Below the pieces are notes generated by a model, which had not been told where the DNA came from, did not search any database, and worked only from the letters and a program-made list of their open reading frames with translations. This document shows positions 17,807 through 26,703 of a DNA stretch of 64,000 bases, piece by piece. Both the position numbers and the translations under genes were made by a program. Each line of letters opens with the position of its first letter. Position 1 is the stretch's first letter. Origin of the DNA: Mycolicibacterium flavescens (GTDB taxonomy: Bacteria; Actinomycetota; Actinomycetes; Mycobacteriales; Mycobacteriaceae); contig LR134353.1 in assembly GCA_900637135.1 (NCBI GenBank), positions 1,860,001 to 1,924,000 of the forward strand, in the 5' to 3' direction.

Positions 17807-19015
17807 GTGACGGCTGAACAGCAGGTTGGACAGTGCCCGGTGGACACATTCGAGCTGGCTGCCCTCACCGGCCCGGCGCTGACAGGATTCGCGAGCATCG
17901 ATTCGCGCCAAGACCTTATGCGTCCGGTGTTCCGTAACACCGAGGGCGACGCCGGGTACTGGATGTTCACCGACTATGCGGCGATCCTCGAGGGCCTGCA
18001 GCACCCCGAATTGTGGTCCAGCAGTGTGATCGTGCCGACGGACCCCGATCCGCCCTACCAATGGATCCCGGTGATGGTCGACCCGCCGCAACACGCCAAG
18101 TGGCGGCAGGTGCTCGCCGAGTACTTCTCGCCGGGCCGGGTCAAGGGGTTGCGCGACGAACACCGTAGACTCGCAGCAGAACTCATTGATCGCATCTCGG
18201 CCGAGGGCTCCTGCGAGTTCGTCAAGCAGGTAGCCAGGGTATTCCCCTCGCACATCTTCCTCAACATCATGGGCATGCCCATCGAACGGCTCGACGAATT
18301 CCTCGAGTGGGAAGACAAAATGCTGCACCAATCCGGTCTGGGTGACGAGGCCATGGCGATCCGGCTCGAGGGCATGACGCAGGTGGTGGGGTATTTCCAG
18401 TCGCTGATCGACCAGCGCCGCGCGGACCCGAGCCCGGACGCCCACGACATCGTCAGCGCCGCCCTCAGATGGACGATCGACGGTGAGCCGGTCAGCGACG
18501 GTGACCTGCTCAACTGCCTTCTGTTGCTGTTCATGGCGGGTCTGGACACCGTGGCCAGCCAACTCTCCTACGCGATGCTGCACCTGGCCACCCACGACGA
18601 GGACCGAGCCCGCATCGTCGCCGAGCCCGAGCTCATCCCGCGCGCCATCGAGGAAATGCTCCGGGTCTATCCGATCGTGCAGACCGCTCGAAAAGCCACT
18701 CAGGACATGGAGTTTCACGGCTGTCCGGTCAAAGCCGGCGACATGGCCTCCTTCCCGCTGGCCGCCGCCGGACGGGACGAGACGGTGTTTCCCCGGGCCC
18801 GCGAAGTCGACCTGGACCGCGGTGTCGCGCGCCATATCTCGTTCGGCGCCGGCCCGCACCGCTGCCTGGGTTCACACCTGGCGCGTCAGGAGATGACGGT
18901 GTTCCTCGAGGAGTGGCATGCGCGCATCCCGGCCTACCGGGTCACCGAAACGCCCGTCGAGCACGCGGGGCAGGTCTTCGGGCTGGACTCGCTGCAGCTG
19001 AGTTGGGGGAACTGA
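17807..19015 (+). CDS. Cytochrome P450 (first of two)
   Basis: A 402-residue soluble P450 from GTG 17807, with GAGAGG at 17793-17798. The I-helix motif is LFMAGLDTVASQ, the ExxR is EEML-R around residue 283, and the haem loop FGAGPHRCLGSH has C353 as ligand. It would hydroxylate a hydrophobic substrate using ferredoxin electrons; no ferredoxin gene is adjacent. Its stop lies 8 bp from the convergent FadE stop. The 231-bp upstream region (17576-17806) lacks the 15-bp motif found at the neighbouring promoters, so it may be regulated separately. I cannot assign a CYP family number. Confidence 0.92.
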   Translation: MTAEQQVGQCPVDTFELAALTGPALTGFASIDSRQDLMRPVFRNTEGDAGYWMFTDYAAILEGLQHPELWSSSVIVPTDPDPPYQWIPVMVDPPQHAKWRQVLAEYFSPGRVKGLRDEHRRLAAELIDRISAEGSCEFVKQVARVFPSHIFLNIMGMPIERLDEFLEWEDKMLHQSGLGDEAMAIRLEGMTQVVGYFQSLIDQRRADPSPDAHDIVSAALRWTIDGEPVSDGDLLNCLLLLFMAGLDTVASQLSYAMLHLATHDEDRARIVAEPELIPRAIEEMLRVYPIVQTARKATQDMEFHGCPVKAGDMASFPLAAAGRDETVFPRAREVDLDRGVARHISFGAGPHRCLGSHLARQEMTVFLEEWHARIPAYRVTETPVEHAGQVFGLDSLQLSWGN

Positions 19016-19023
19016 GGGAGTTC

Positions 19024-20148
19024 TCAGGCCGAGGCGAGGACCTGCGCCCGGCACAGCTGCTCGCGGTGGTGGTCGGCGTCGCCGTAGAGGGCCGCGCCAA
19101 CCCGCGCCCGGCGCAGGTACAGGTGCAGGTCATGCTCCCACGTGAACCCGATGCCACCGTGCAGCTGAAGCGCCTCACCGGCGAGCCGGTTCACCGCCTC
19201 GGATGCATAGGCCTTGGCCACGCTGGCGGCATGGGCGCTGTCGCGGTGTTCGCTGTCGAGCGTCATGGCGGCGAAATACGTTGCCGCAGCGCTGGACTGA
19301 ATCCAGATTCGCATGTCGGCACACTTGTGTTTGACGGCCTGGAAACTACCGACCGCCTTGCCGAACTGGACGCGTTCCTTGACGTAGGCCACCGTGAGCT
19401 CCAGCAGCCGCTCGCCGATTCCCACCAGCTCGGCGCACGTCAACACTGCGGCGAGCCGACCGGAGCGGGCGATCGAATCCTCGGCGGCCGCACCCTCTGC
19501 CAGCAACACCGCGCCGTCCAGCGCCACTGCGTCGAACACGACGTCGCAGTACCGGCGCGTCACGTCGAGCGTGTGCTGGCGCTCGATCTTCACGCCGGTG
19601 GTGTCGGCGGGCACCAGGAAGCGTGCCGGCCGCCCGCCGAGCACGGCGTCGACCAGAAGCGTCGCGGCCGAATCGGCGTCCTGGACCGAGGCCTTCGCCC
19701 CGCTGATGACGTATCCGGAGCCGTCGCGGGTAGCGGTGGTCTGGATTCCCTCCACCGACCAGGGCCGCCCGGCTTCGGCGAAGGCCCACGCCGCGGTCTG
19801 CGTGCCCGAGGCCAGTGCCGCCAACAGCTCAGTCCGGCAGGCGGCGGCCGAGCGGGAGACGGCGTCGGCTACGACGGCGGTCGGCAGAAAAGGCGTCGAC
19901 GCCAGTCCGCGGCCCAGTTCGGTTGCCACCAAGGCCAATTCGATGGACTGCTGACCCAGCCCGCCGTCCGCCTCGGGGATTGCCAACGCGGGCCAACCCA
20001 GTTCGGCTCCTTTGCGCCACAACTGCTCGTCGTATCCCGTAGGTCCGTCGATCAACGCGCGGGCCGCGGTCACCGACGAGTGCCGCTCCAACAACTCGCG
20101 GGTCACGTCGATCAACCCGCGTTGTTCGTCGGTGAGGTCGAAATTCAC
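19024..20148 (-). CDS. Acyl-CoA dehydrogenase, non-catalytic (beta-type) subunit
   Basis: A 374-residue acyl-CoA dehydrogenase starting at GTG 20148 (MNFDLTDEQRGL), preceded by AAGGAG at 5 nt. Features are KERVQFGKAVGSFQAVKH in the C-terminal helical domain and LQLHGGIGFTWEHDLHLYLRR near the end. It lacks the catalytic-Glu ER motif seen in its divergent partner at 20267. The pair resembles FadE26/FadE27 (ChsE1-ChsE2), mycobacterial alpha2beta2 dehydrogenases in which each subunit supplies half of an active site. Both genes share the promoter region containing motif site S1. The heterotetramer is inferred from these sequence types. Confidence 0.87.
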   Translation of the reverse strand: MNFDLTDEQRGLIDVTRELLERHSSVTAARALIDGPTGYDEQLWRKGAELGWPALAIPEADGGLGQQSIELALVATELGRGLASTPFLPTAVVADAVSRSAAACRTELLAALASGTQTAAWAFAEAGRPWSVEGIQTTATRDGSGYVISGAKASVQDADSAATLLVDAVLGGRPARFLVPADTTGVKIERQHTLDVTRRYCDVVFDAVALDGAVLLAEGAAAEDSIARSGRLAAVLTCAELVGIGERLLELTVAYVKERVQFGKAVGSFQAVKHKCADMRIWIQSSAAATYFAAMTLDSEHRDSAHAASVAKAYASEAVNRLAGEALQLHGGIGFTWEHDLHLYLRRARVGAALYGDADHHREQLCRAQVLASA

Positions 20149-20211
20149 GGCGTCTCCTTGCTCTGATCGGTGACGGAGGGGACCGGATCCGCAAAAGCCT
20201 TCACAAGATAC

Positions 20212-20226
20212 AGGATACTGATTAAG
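20212..20226 (+). promoter_or_regulatory. Cluster motif site S1
   Basis: AGGATACTGATTAAG lies between the two divergent acyl-CoA dehydrogenase genes and upstream of the whole mce operon. It differs from site S6 (49410) at two of 15 positions and from S3 (37021) at two. GATACT within it could serve as the -10 of the rightward operon, about 48 nt before the TTG start. Confidence 0.55.
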
Positions 20227-20266
20227 CTCGATTGCTGGTTCGGCCATTCGATGGAGAGGGGTTGAA

Positions 20267-21469
20267 TTGCACCTCGAACAGGACACGCACCTCGACTTGC
20301 TGCGCGAGCGGGTACGTGCCTTGGCCGCCCGATATCAACCGCCCCGACACGGTCGCACGGGCGTTCGCGCGCCCGAAGCCCATGACATCCCGAAACTTCG
20401 GGAGTGGACGGCGCGACTGTTCTCTGAGCAAATGCTCGGGGTGAACTGGCCGGTCGAATACGGTGGGCTGCCGGACCCGCATCCGCTGCACGAATCCGTT
20501 GTGATCGACGAGTTGATACGCGTCAACGCGCCTGGCCCGGTGGGCGGTGGGATGCTGGCAGCGGCGGCGATCATCGCGTCCGGGTCTGCTGAGCAAAAGG
20601 ACTACTTCCTTCCGCGCATCCGGTCCGGGGAGCACATCTGGTGCCAGCTGTTCAGTGAGCCCGATGCCGGTAGCGATCTGGCCGGCCTGCGCACACGCGC
20701 TCGCCGCGAAGGTGACGTCTTCGTCGTCGACGGTCAGAAGGTGTGGACCACCAACGGCCAGCACGCCGACTGGGGGTATTTGCTGGCCCGCACGAACCCC
20801 GACGTCCCCAAGCACGCGGGTATCACGGCATTCGCTTTGGACATGTCGCTGCCCGGGGTCACGGTGCGGCCGTTGCGGGAGATCACCGGGACGGCGGACT
20901 TCAACGAGGTCTTCTTCGACGGTGTGCGTGTTCCGGCCGAGCACGTGATCGGCGAGATCGACCAGGGCTGGGCCGTGACCACCGCCAGCCTGGTGCACGA
21001 ACGTGCGGGCGCGGGTAGCGGTGCGTCGCTTTTCGGTGCGCTGCAGCGCTTGGTCCGGCTCGCGGGCAGCCTGCCCGACTGGTCGGTCTCCGACGGTGAC
21101 GTCGACCCCGGCTCGGTGCTCGACCGTCGCGATGTGCGCCAAGCGATCGGGGGGTTCGTCGCGGACGTGCACGTCAACTCGTTGGTCGCCGCCTACAACG
21201 AGAGCAGGGCGCTGCACGGCGGCGCCGACCTCGCCGACGCGCCGGTGTCGAAAATCCTGTTCAGCCAAATCAATCTAGCGTTGCATGAATACGGTCTGCA
21301 GCTTCAGGGTCACGACGGGGTTCGCATCGAGACGGATTCGCACGTGCACGACGGCGGTTGGTGGCAGGATGCGTTTCTCTACGGACGGGCTTTCACCATC
21401 GCCGGAGGTACCAACGAGGTCTTGCGTAACGTCATTGCAGAGCGGGCGCTCGGACTTCCACGTGGCTGA
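20267..21469 (+). CDS. Acyl-CoA dehydrogenase, catalytic (alpha-type) subunit
   Basis: A 400-residue acyl-CoA dehydrogenase starting at TTG 20267, supported by GGAGAGGG at 20253-20260. WCQLFSEPDAGSDLAGL is the FAD/substrate loop, GQKVWTTNGQHADWG follows, and HER near residue 245 places a glutamate where the catalytic base of ChsE1-type subunits (about residue 247) is expected. The C-terminal end has RAFTIAGGTNEVLRNVIAERALGLPRG. It would form trans-2-enoyl-CoA from a branched or cyclic-substituted acyl-CoA with its divergent partner. It is the first gene of the mce operon, 17 bp before yrbEA. Confidence 0.9.
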   Translation: MHLEQDTHLDLLRERVRALAARYQPPRHGRTGVRAPEAHDIPKLREWTARLFSEQMLGVNWPVEYGGLPDPHPLHESVVIDELIRVNAPGPVGGGMLAAAAIIASGSAEQKDYFLPRIRSGEHIWCQLFSEPDAGSDLAGLRTRARREGDVFVVDGQKVWTTNGQHADWGYLLARTNPDVPKHAGITAFALDMSLPGVTVRPLREITGTADFNEVFFDGVRVPAEHVIGEIDQGWAVTTASLVHERAGAGSGASLFGALQRLVRLAGSLPDWSVSDGDVDPGSVLDRRDVRQAIGGFVADVHVNSLVAAYNESRALHGGADLADAPVSKILFSQINLALHEYGLQLQGHDGVRIETDSHVHDGGWWQDAFLYGRAFTIAGGTNEVLRNVIAERALGLPRG

Positions 21470-21486
21470 CGGCCGGTGAGTACGGG

Positions 21487-22338
21487 ATGACCAAGCCTTC
21501 AGAGGTGTACCCGAGCCCCCTTGGTGAGGTCGGCGACTGGGGCTGGGGGTACGTTCAGCGCCACCCCGTCGCGGCGCTGAACACGGTTGGCAGTCAGTGC
21601 ATCCTGGGCCTGCAGGCGATCCGGTACCTCGTGGTCGACATCGTCAGGTGGCGCTTCCCGTTCTGGGAGTTCGTGGAGCAGGCCGCATTCATGGCGTCGA
21701 CGGCGATGCTGCCGACCATGTGTGTGGCGATCCCGATCGGGGTGACGCTGCAGATCCAGTTCGCCCTGCTGGCCGGGCAGGTCGGAGCCACCTCGCTGGC
21801 CGGGGCCGCCAGCGGGCTTGCGGTGATCCGGCAGGGTGCGCCGCTGGTGGCCGCCTTGCTGATGGCGTCCGCAGTCGGCTCGGCGATCTGCGCGGACCTC
21901 GGGTCGCGCACCATCCGAGAAGAGGTGGATGCCCTTGAGGTGCTCGGAATCTCGGCGGTGCGCAGGCTCGTCGTCCCACGCCTGGCCGCGGCCATCGTTG
22001 TGGGCGTCGCACTGACCGGGCTGGTGTGCTTCATCGGCTTCCTCGCCGGCTATCTGTTCAACACGTTCGCCCAGAACGGCGCGCCGGGCAGTTTTGTGAT
22101 GACCTTCGCGTCGTTCGCGACGGTCGGTGATCTGATCCTCACCATGATCAAGGCGGTGGTGTTCGCCGCGATCGTCGCGATCGTCGCTTGCGACAAGGGA
22201 CTGACCACCAAAGGTGGCCCCGCGGGCGTGGCGAACTCGGTCAACGCCACGGTGGTGGCATCCATCCTGCTGCTGATGATCACCAACGTGGTATTCACCC
22301 AGATGTACGTGCTGCTGTTCCCCAAGGCAGCGCTCTGA
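21487..22338 (+). CDS. YrbEA-type Mce transporter permease
   Basis: A 283-residue MlaE/YrbE permease of an Mce lipid-import ABC system in the inner membrane. It has five to six hydrophobic segments from about residue 65 and the conserved EExDAL motif (E145, E146, D148; EEVDALEVLGIS) that contacts the Mkl-type ATPase. No ATPase is encoded here; mycobacteria use one shared Mkl/MceG ATPase. An N-terminal extension of about 30 residues makes it longer than the YrbE4A I recall (about 254 residues), which argues against this being the mce4 locus. It overlaps yrbEB in an ATGA junction. Confidence 0.93.
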   Translation: MTKPSEVYPSPLGEVGDWGWGYVQRHPVAALNTVGSQCILGLQAIRYLVVDIVRWRFPFWEFVEQAAFMASTAMLPTMCVAIPIGVTLQIQFALLAGQVGATSLAGAASGLAVIRQGAPLVAALLMASAVGSAICADLGSRTIREEVDALEVLGISAVRRLVVPRLAAAIVVGVALTGLVCFIGFLAGYLFNTFAQNGAPGSFVMTFASFATVGDLILTMIKAVVFAAIVAIVACDKGLTTKGGPAGVANSVNATVVASILLLMITNVVFTQMYVLLFPKAAL

Positions 22339-23192
22339 TGGCGGCCCCGTACTACCCGAAGGGCGTGCGGCCCATCCTGACCGCGTCCACATCGGTGGCC
22401 GGTCTGGGTGTGCGGCTCGGCCACATGCTCACGTTCTTCAGCCGCGCCGTCGCCGGTTTCCCGCTGGCGTTGACGCGCTACCGCAAGGCTTTCCTGACCA
22501 TCCTGTCGGACGTCACGTGGGGGAACGGGTCCATCGTGGTCGGCGGCGGTACCGCGTGGGTGATCATCCTGCTCGGGGCGACGGCAGGCGCGATCGTGGG
22601 CATCGAGGGCTACCAGGCCCTGCACCTGTTGGGTATGGAACCCGCTGCGGGACTGCTGTCTTCGACGGTGTCCACCCGTGAGCTCGCGCCGGTGATGGCC
22701 GCGCTGGCGTTCGCCGCGCAGGCCGGTTGCCGGTTCACCGCGCAGCTGGGGTCGATGCGAATCTCCGAGGAGATCGACGCGATCGAGTCCCTGGCGATCC
22801 GACCGCTTCCGTATCTGGTCAGCACCCGACTGCTTGCCTCCGTGGTGGCGATCATTCCCCTGTACATCCTGTGTCTGGTCGTGAATTACGCGGCGGTGCA
22901 GAGCATCGTGACGTTCGCGGGCGGCCTGTCGGCGGGATCGTTCGAGCACTACTTCCGGCTGGTGCTCACCGGCCAGGACATCGTGTACTCGGTGATCAAG
23001 GCGATCGTCTTCGTGATCATCACATCGACCATTCAGTGCTATTACGGCTATTTCGCCGCGGGCGGGCCACAAGGCGTCGGCATCGCGGCCGGCCGGGCGA
23101 TGCGCGCAAGCATCTCGGTGATGATCATCGCGAATCTCCTCCTCACGATCGCCTTGTGGGGGATCGGCTCCGGCGCGAGGCTGGGGGGCTGA
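22338..23192 (+). CDS. YrbEB-type Mce transporter permease
   Basis: A 284-residue second permease subunit, expected to form a heterodimer with the preceding YrbEA. The ATG at 22338 overlaps the upstream TGA. The EExDA motif is EEIDAIESLAI, with GCRFTAQLGSMRI just before it and membrane helices throughout (WVIILLGATAGAIVGI, VVAIIPLYILCLVV, ISVMIIANLLLTIALWG). The C-terminus YYGYFAAGGPQGVGIAAGRA is typical of YrbEB proteins. The next gene begins 3 bp downstream. Confidence 0.93.
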   Translation: MAAPYYPKGVRPILTASTSVAGLGVRLGHMLTFFSRAVAGFPLALTRYRKAFLTILSDVTWGNGSIVVGGGTAWVIILLGATAGAIVGIEGYQALHLLGMEPAAGLLSSTVSTRELAPVMAALAFAAQAGCRFTAQLGSMRISEEIDAIESLAIRPLPYLVSTRLLASVVAIIPLYILCLVVNYAAVQSIVTFAGGLSAGSFEHYFRLVLTGQDIVYSVIKAIVFVIITSTIQCYYGYFAAGGPQGVGIAAGRAMRASISVMIIANLLLTIALWGIGSGARLGG

Positions 23193-23195
23193 CCG

Positions 23196-24572
23196 GTGGT
23201 TCAGAATTTCGAGTCGGCGGCCAAACCCGTATCGGATCTCCGGTTGCTGCTGCGCGGTATCGCGCTGCTGATCGGCACCCTACTGGTGGCCGCCGCCGCG
23301 ATCGCGAAGTCCGAGGGCGTGTTCTCGGGTCGCGTCGAGGTGGTCGCGTTGCTCGCCAACGTCGGAGACGGGCTGCCAAAGGGATCCGACGTGAAGTTCC
23401 GCGGGGCACTGGTGGGCACCGTCGAGAGCGTCACGCCGAGTATCGACGGTGGCGACAACGAGGTCGACCTGAGTCTGGACCCGCACTTCGCGCACTCCAT
23501 CCCCGCCACGGTCACCGCGCGCGTCGTCCCCGGCAACGTATTCGCGGTGTCATCGATCCAGCTGGTGGACAACGGTTCCGGCCCACCGCTGAAGGCGGGC
23601 TCACAGATTCACCAAGACGACAGCCTGGCCACCGTCCAGTTCCAGACCGCGCTGTCGAAGCTGCGCGACGTGCTCGCCGCCGCGGGACGACCCGGCGACA
23701 CCGACACCGTCGGCGTGCTGGCCGCCGTCGCCGAGGCCACCAGCGGCCGAGGCGACGAGATCGAACGGGCGGGCAGCGGGGCCAACCGGATCGTCGAGCA
23801 ACTCAACGGCGTCATGGCCGACGACGGCACCGAGGCCACGCTCGCGGTCCTGTCCGAGGCGCTGCAGGGCCTGCAAGGCAGTGCGCCGGATCTCCTGGAC
23901 GCCGTGCACAGCGCGGTCGTGCCGATGCGCACCTTCGCCGAGAAACGCCAAGAGCTGGCCACGTTCCTGTCCGCGGGCCACACCACGTTCGGCGAAGTCG
24001 GCACCGCATTCGAGAACAACACCGACCGGATGATCGTGATCACCACCCAGATGTCTCCGGTGTTGGGTGTGATGGCCGACGGCAAGGGCGTTTTCGCGCC
24101 CATCGTCACCCGGATCAATAACCTGACGAACCGGTTCTTCGACCACGTGTGGCACGAGGACAAGAACATGGCGGTGGGCAAGTTCATGTTGGTGCTCACT
24201 CCGAACCGGATGTACACCCGCCAGGACTGCCCACGCTATGGCGCACTCGAAGGGCCGAGCTGCCGAACCGCCCCCCTGACCGCCGACCCGCCCGCACTGC
24301 CCCGGCAACTCGATCCGCGAAACTACCGACCGCCCGGGGGCAACGTAGGTCCTGTCGGGAGCCCCGAAGAACGCGCTCAGCTGAGCGAGCTGCTGGGACC
24401 GGAACCGAATGTCGCATCGGAGTTGCTGCTCGGGCCGGTCGCTCGGGGTAACACCGTGCAGATCGTCCCGGATCCGTCGGCGCACGCTGCGGCGCCGCCG
24501 CCGGGATTGCCGCTGCCTGCGGAGGCGGCGCTTCCCGGGCCCACCACTTCGGAAGGGGGGAACGGCCCGTGA
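23196..24572 (+). CDS. MceA-type MCE-domain protein
   Basis: A 458-residue substrate-channel subunit anchored in the inner membrane by a helix at about residues 17-37 and projecting into the periplasm. The MlaD/MCE domain spans about 45-125 (LANVGDGLPKGSDVKFRGALVG). A long helical region (about 140-330) forms the tunnel needle in known Mce complexes. The C-terminus is Pro-rich and carries two cysteines (TRQDCPRYG, GPSCRTAP). GTG start 23196 is 3 bp after yrbEB. Six MCE genes follow in the usual A-F order. Confidence 0.92.
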   Translation: MVQNFESAAKPVSDLRLLLRGIALLIGTLLVAAAAIAKSEGVFSGRVEVVALLANVGDGLPKGSDVKFRGALVGTVESVTPSIDGGDNEVDLSLDPHFAHSIPATVTARVVPGNVFAVSSIQLVDNGSGPPLKAGSQIHQDDSLATVQFQTALSKLRDVLAAAGRPGDTDTVGVLAAVAEATSGRGDEIERAGSGANRIVEQLNGVMADDGTEATLAVLSEALQGLQGSAPDLLDAVHSAVVPMRTFAEKRQELATFLSAGHTTFGEVGTAFENNTDRMIVITTQMSPVLGVMADGKGVFAPIVTRINNLTNRFFDHVWHEDKNMAVGKFMLVLTPNRMYTRQDCPRYGALEGPSCRTAPLTADPPALPRQLDPRNYRPPGGNVGPVGSPEERAQLSELLGPEPNVASELLLGPVARGNTVQIVPDPSAHAAAPPPGLPLPAEAALPGPTTSEGGNGP

Positions 24573-25642
24573 CGTCAACCGGCCCGCCAGTCAGGACGCC
24601 GCTGAGGCGACACATCCGCCCGCTGACCGGACTGTGCATATTCCTCGTCGTCTGTCTGGCACTGATCTGGACGGTGTTCGTCACGTTGAAGCGCGGGATC
24701 GATGGTCAAACCCATTCGTACAACGCGATCTTCAGCGACGCATCCGGACTGAAGGTCGGTGACGAAGTGCGGATGGCGGGGGTCAAGGTGGGCCGCGTCG
24801 ACGACATCGCGCTCGACGGAACCGAGGCGCGGGTGCAGTTCCAGGTGCAGGCCGAACAGGTGCTCTACGGAAACACCAAAGCCGCCATCATCTACCAGAA
24901 CATCATCGGCCAGCGCTATCTCGGCCTGTCACTTGCCGACTACGGCGATCCACGCGTGCTGCCCGCCGGTGCGGTGATCCCGGTCGAGCGCACCGAGCCC
25001 TCGTTCGACATCTCCCGGCTGCTCAACGGTTTCGAGCCGCTTTTCGCGCTGCTCAATCCCGATCAGGTCGACAACCTCACGACCGCCATCGTCCGGTCGC
25101 TGCAGGGTGACACCGGCGCGATCGCGACCATGATCTCCGAGACGACCCGTCTTGCGGAGTCGTACTCGGGCACCGACGCGATTCTCGACGGTGTGCTCAT
25201 CCACCTGAACAAGGTGGTGGCCTCCCTGGCCGACCACGGCGGTGCACTGAACGAGACGATCGATTCGGCGGAGACGACGTTCAACGGGTTTGCCGCACGC
25301 CGTGCGGAATTCGTCGATTCGATGGACCAGGTGTCGATTGTGGGTGAAAGGTTGGCCAACGTCATCACCGACGTCCAACCGGACATGAGAGAGTGGCTGG
25401 CTCGCGAGCCCGGCTTCGCCAAACACTTCATGGAGGACAAGCAGGGATTCGCCTACATGGCCTTCAACACGCCGTTGATGCTCAAGGGCCTGGCCCGGTT
25501 CAGTCAGGGTGGGGCCTACCTCGACGTGTACGCATGCAACCTGACCGTCAGTCAGTTCCCGCGTATCGACAGCCTGATCAACGCCATCGTGCGGGAAGGC
25601 ACGCCCGAAGACCGTTTGACCTACAGCCAGAAGTGTCGGTGA
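24569..25642 (+). CDS. MceB-type MCE-domain protein
   Basis: A 357-residue MCE protein with an N-terminal membrane helix at about 19-40 and an MCE domain at about 48-125 (SDASGLKVGDEVRMAGVKVGRV). The needle-forming helical region follows. The C-terminal YACNLTVSQFPR and SQKC end give a probable disulfide, seen in other MceB proteins. GTG 24569 overlaps the mceA stop (GTGA). It is short in the C-terminal region compared with MceA, as is usual for MceB. Confidence 0.92.
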   Translation: MTSTGPPVRTPLRRHIRPLTGLCIFLVVCLALIWTVFVTLKRGIDGQTHSYNAIFSDASGLKVGDEVRMAGVKVGRVDDIALDGTEARVQFQVQAEQVLYGNTKAAIIYQNIIGQRYLGLSLADYGDPRVLPAGAVIPVERTEPSFDISRLLNGFEPLFALLNPDQVDNLTTAIVRSLQGDTGAIATMISETTRLAESYSGTDAILDGVLIHLNKVVASLADHGGALNETIDSAETTFNGFAARRAEFVDSMDQVSIVGERLANVITDVQPDMREWLAREPGFAKHFMEDKQGFAYMAFNTPLMLKGLARFSQGGAYLDVYACNLTVSQFPRIDSLINAIVREGTPEDRLTYSQKCR

Positions 25643-25647
25643 GGACG

Positions 25648-26703
25648 ATGACAGAGATTCTGGACAAGACGGCCGGAAAACGGGTGTGGCTTCGGTCCGT
25701 TCGCTCATACAGCAAGTTTCAGCTCGGCTTGATCTCGGTTCTGGTCATCGCGCTGGCCCTTGGCGGGGCGCTCGGCCTTGGTCGGCTCGGAGTGGGCAAG
25801 GACGTCTACACCGCCGAGTTCGCGCAGGCGGCGGGCCTGAGCGTGGGCGACCAGGTGACGGTTGCCGGCGTGCGCGTCGGTCGCGTGACAAGCATGCGGC
25901 TCGCGCGCGACCATGTGGCCGTAGGCCTCGAGATCGACGACGACATCCCGCTCGGCTCGGCCACTCGGGCGTCGATCAAACTCACCACGCTGCTGGGCGC
26001 GCGGTATGTCGATGTTGAGCCAGCGGGCTCGAAGGAACTGTCGGACAACCGCATCCCGATGGCCAATACCGAGGTGCCCTATGACCTGCAGTCCGCCCTG
26101 CAGGACGCCACCACGACATTCGAGGCCGTCGACGCCGAGAAGATCGCACAGTCGATGACGACGCTGTCGACCCAGCTGGAGGGCGCGCCCGAGGTACTCC
26201 CTCAGGCTCTGCACAACATCGAGCACCTCTCATCGGTGATCGCGTCGCGCCGTGACCAGATCTACGACCTGCTTCGCAGCACCGAACAGGTGGCCGAGCT
26301 GCTCGGCAACCAGCGGCGCAGCCTGGGCCTGCTGATGACCCAGGGCCGCGAGGTGCTCGGCGATCTTGCGGCGCGCAAGGAGCTCGTCGTCCGGCTGATC
26401 GACGCCACCACGAAGTTGGTGAACCAGTTGCGGCCCGTGCTGATCGGTGACCGGCAGCGCATCGACGAGCTGCTGCACAACCTCGAGGGCATGCTCGGCG
26501 CGGTGGGCCGCAACGACGCGCTGCTGCGCAGCACGCTGCAACTGATGCCCGTCACGGTCCGCAACTTCGCCAACGCCACCGGCAACGGCAACGAGTTCGA
26601 CTTCACCTCCACCGGCGGCACCATGATCGACACGTTCGTGTGCGCGATCAGCGGGCGCGCCAAGCAGTTCAACCTGCCGCCCTACTTCGGGGACTGCAAA
26701 TGA
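25648..26703 (+). CDS. MceC-type MCE-domain protein
   Basis: A 351-residue MCE protein. The ATG at 25648 (MTEILDKTAGKRVWLRS) lies 5 bp after the mceB stop; GTG 25639, overlapping that stop, is an in-frame alternative three codons upstream. A membrane helix is at about 26-46 and the MCE domain at about 50-130 (QAAGLSVGDQVTVAGVRVGRV, then LLGARYVDVEPAG). The helical needle region follows, ending DTFVCAISGRAKQFNLPPYFGDC with a cysteine pair. It overlaps mceD by ATGA. Confidence 0.9.
   Translation: MTEILDKTAGKRVWLRSVRSYSKFQLGLISVLVIALALGGALGLGRLGVGKDVYTAEFAQAAGLSVGDQVTVAGVRVGRVTSMRLARDHVAVGLEIDDDIPLGSATRASIKLTTLLGARYVDVEPAGSKELSDNRIPMANTEVPYDLQSALQDATTTFEAVDAEKIAQSMTTLSTQLEGAPEVLPQALHNIEHLSSVIASRRDQIYDLLRSTEQVAELLGNQRRSLGLLMTQGREVLGDLAARKELVVRLIDATTKLVNQLRPVLIGDRQRIDELLHNLEGMLGAVGRNDALLRSTLQLMPVTVRNFANATGNGNEFDFTSTGGTMIDTFVCAISGRAKQFNLPPYFGDCK

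Noticed and set aside
20149..20266. Search for KstR (TAGAAC...GTTCTA) or KstR2 (CAAG...CTTG) operators at the mce promoter
   Set aside because: No such inverted repeats are visible; the AGGATACTGATTAAG motif is a different sequence.
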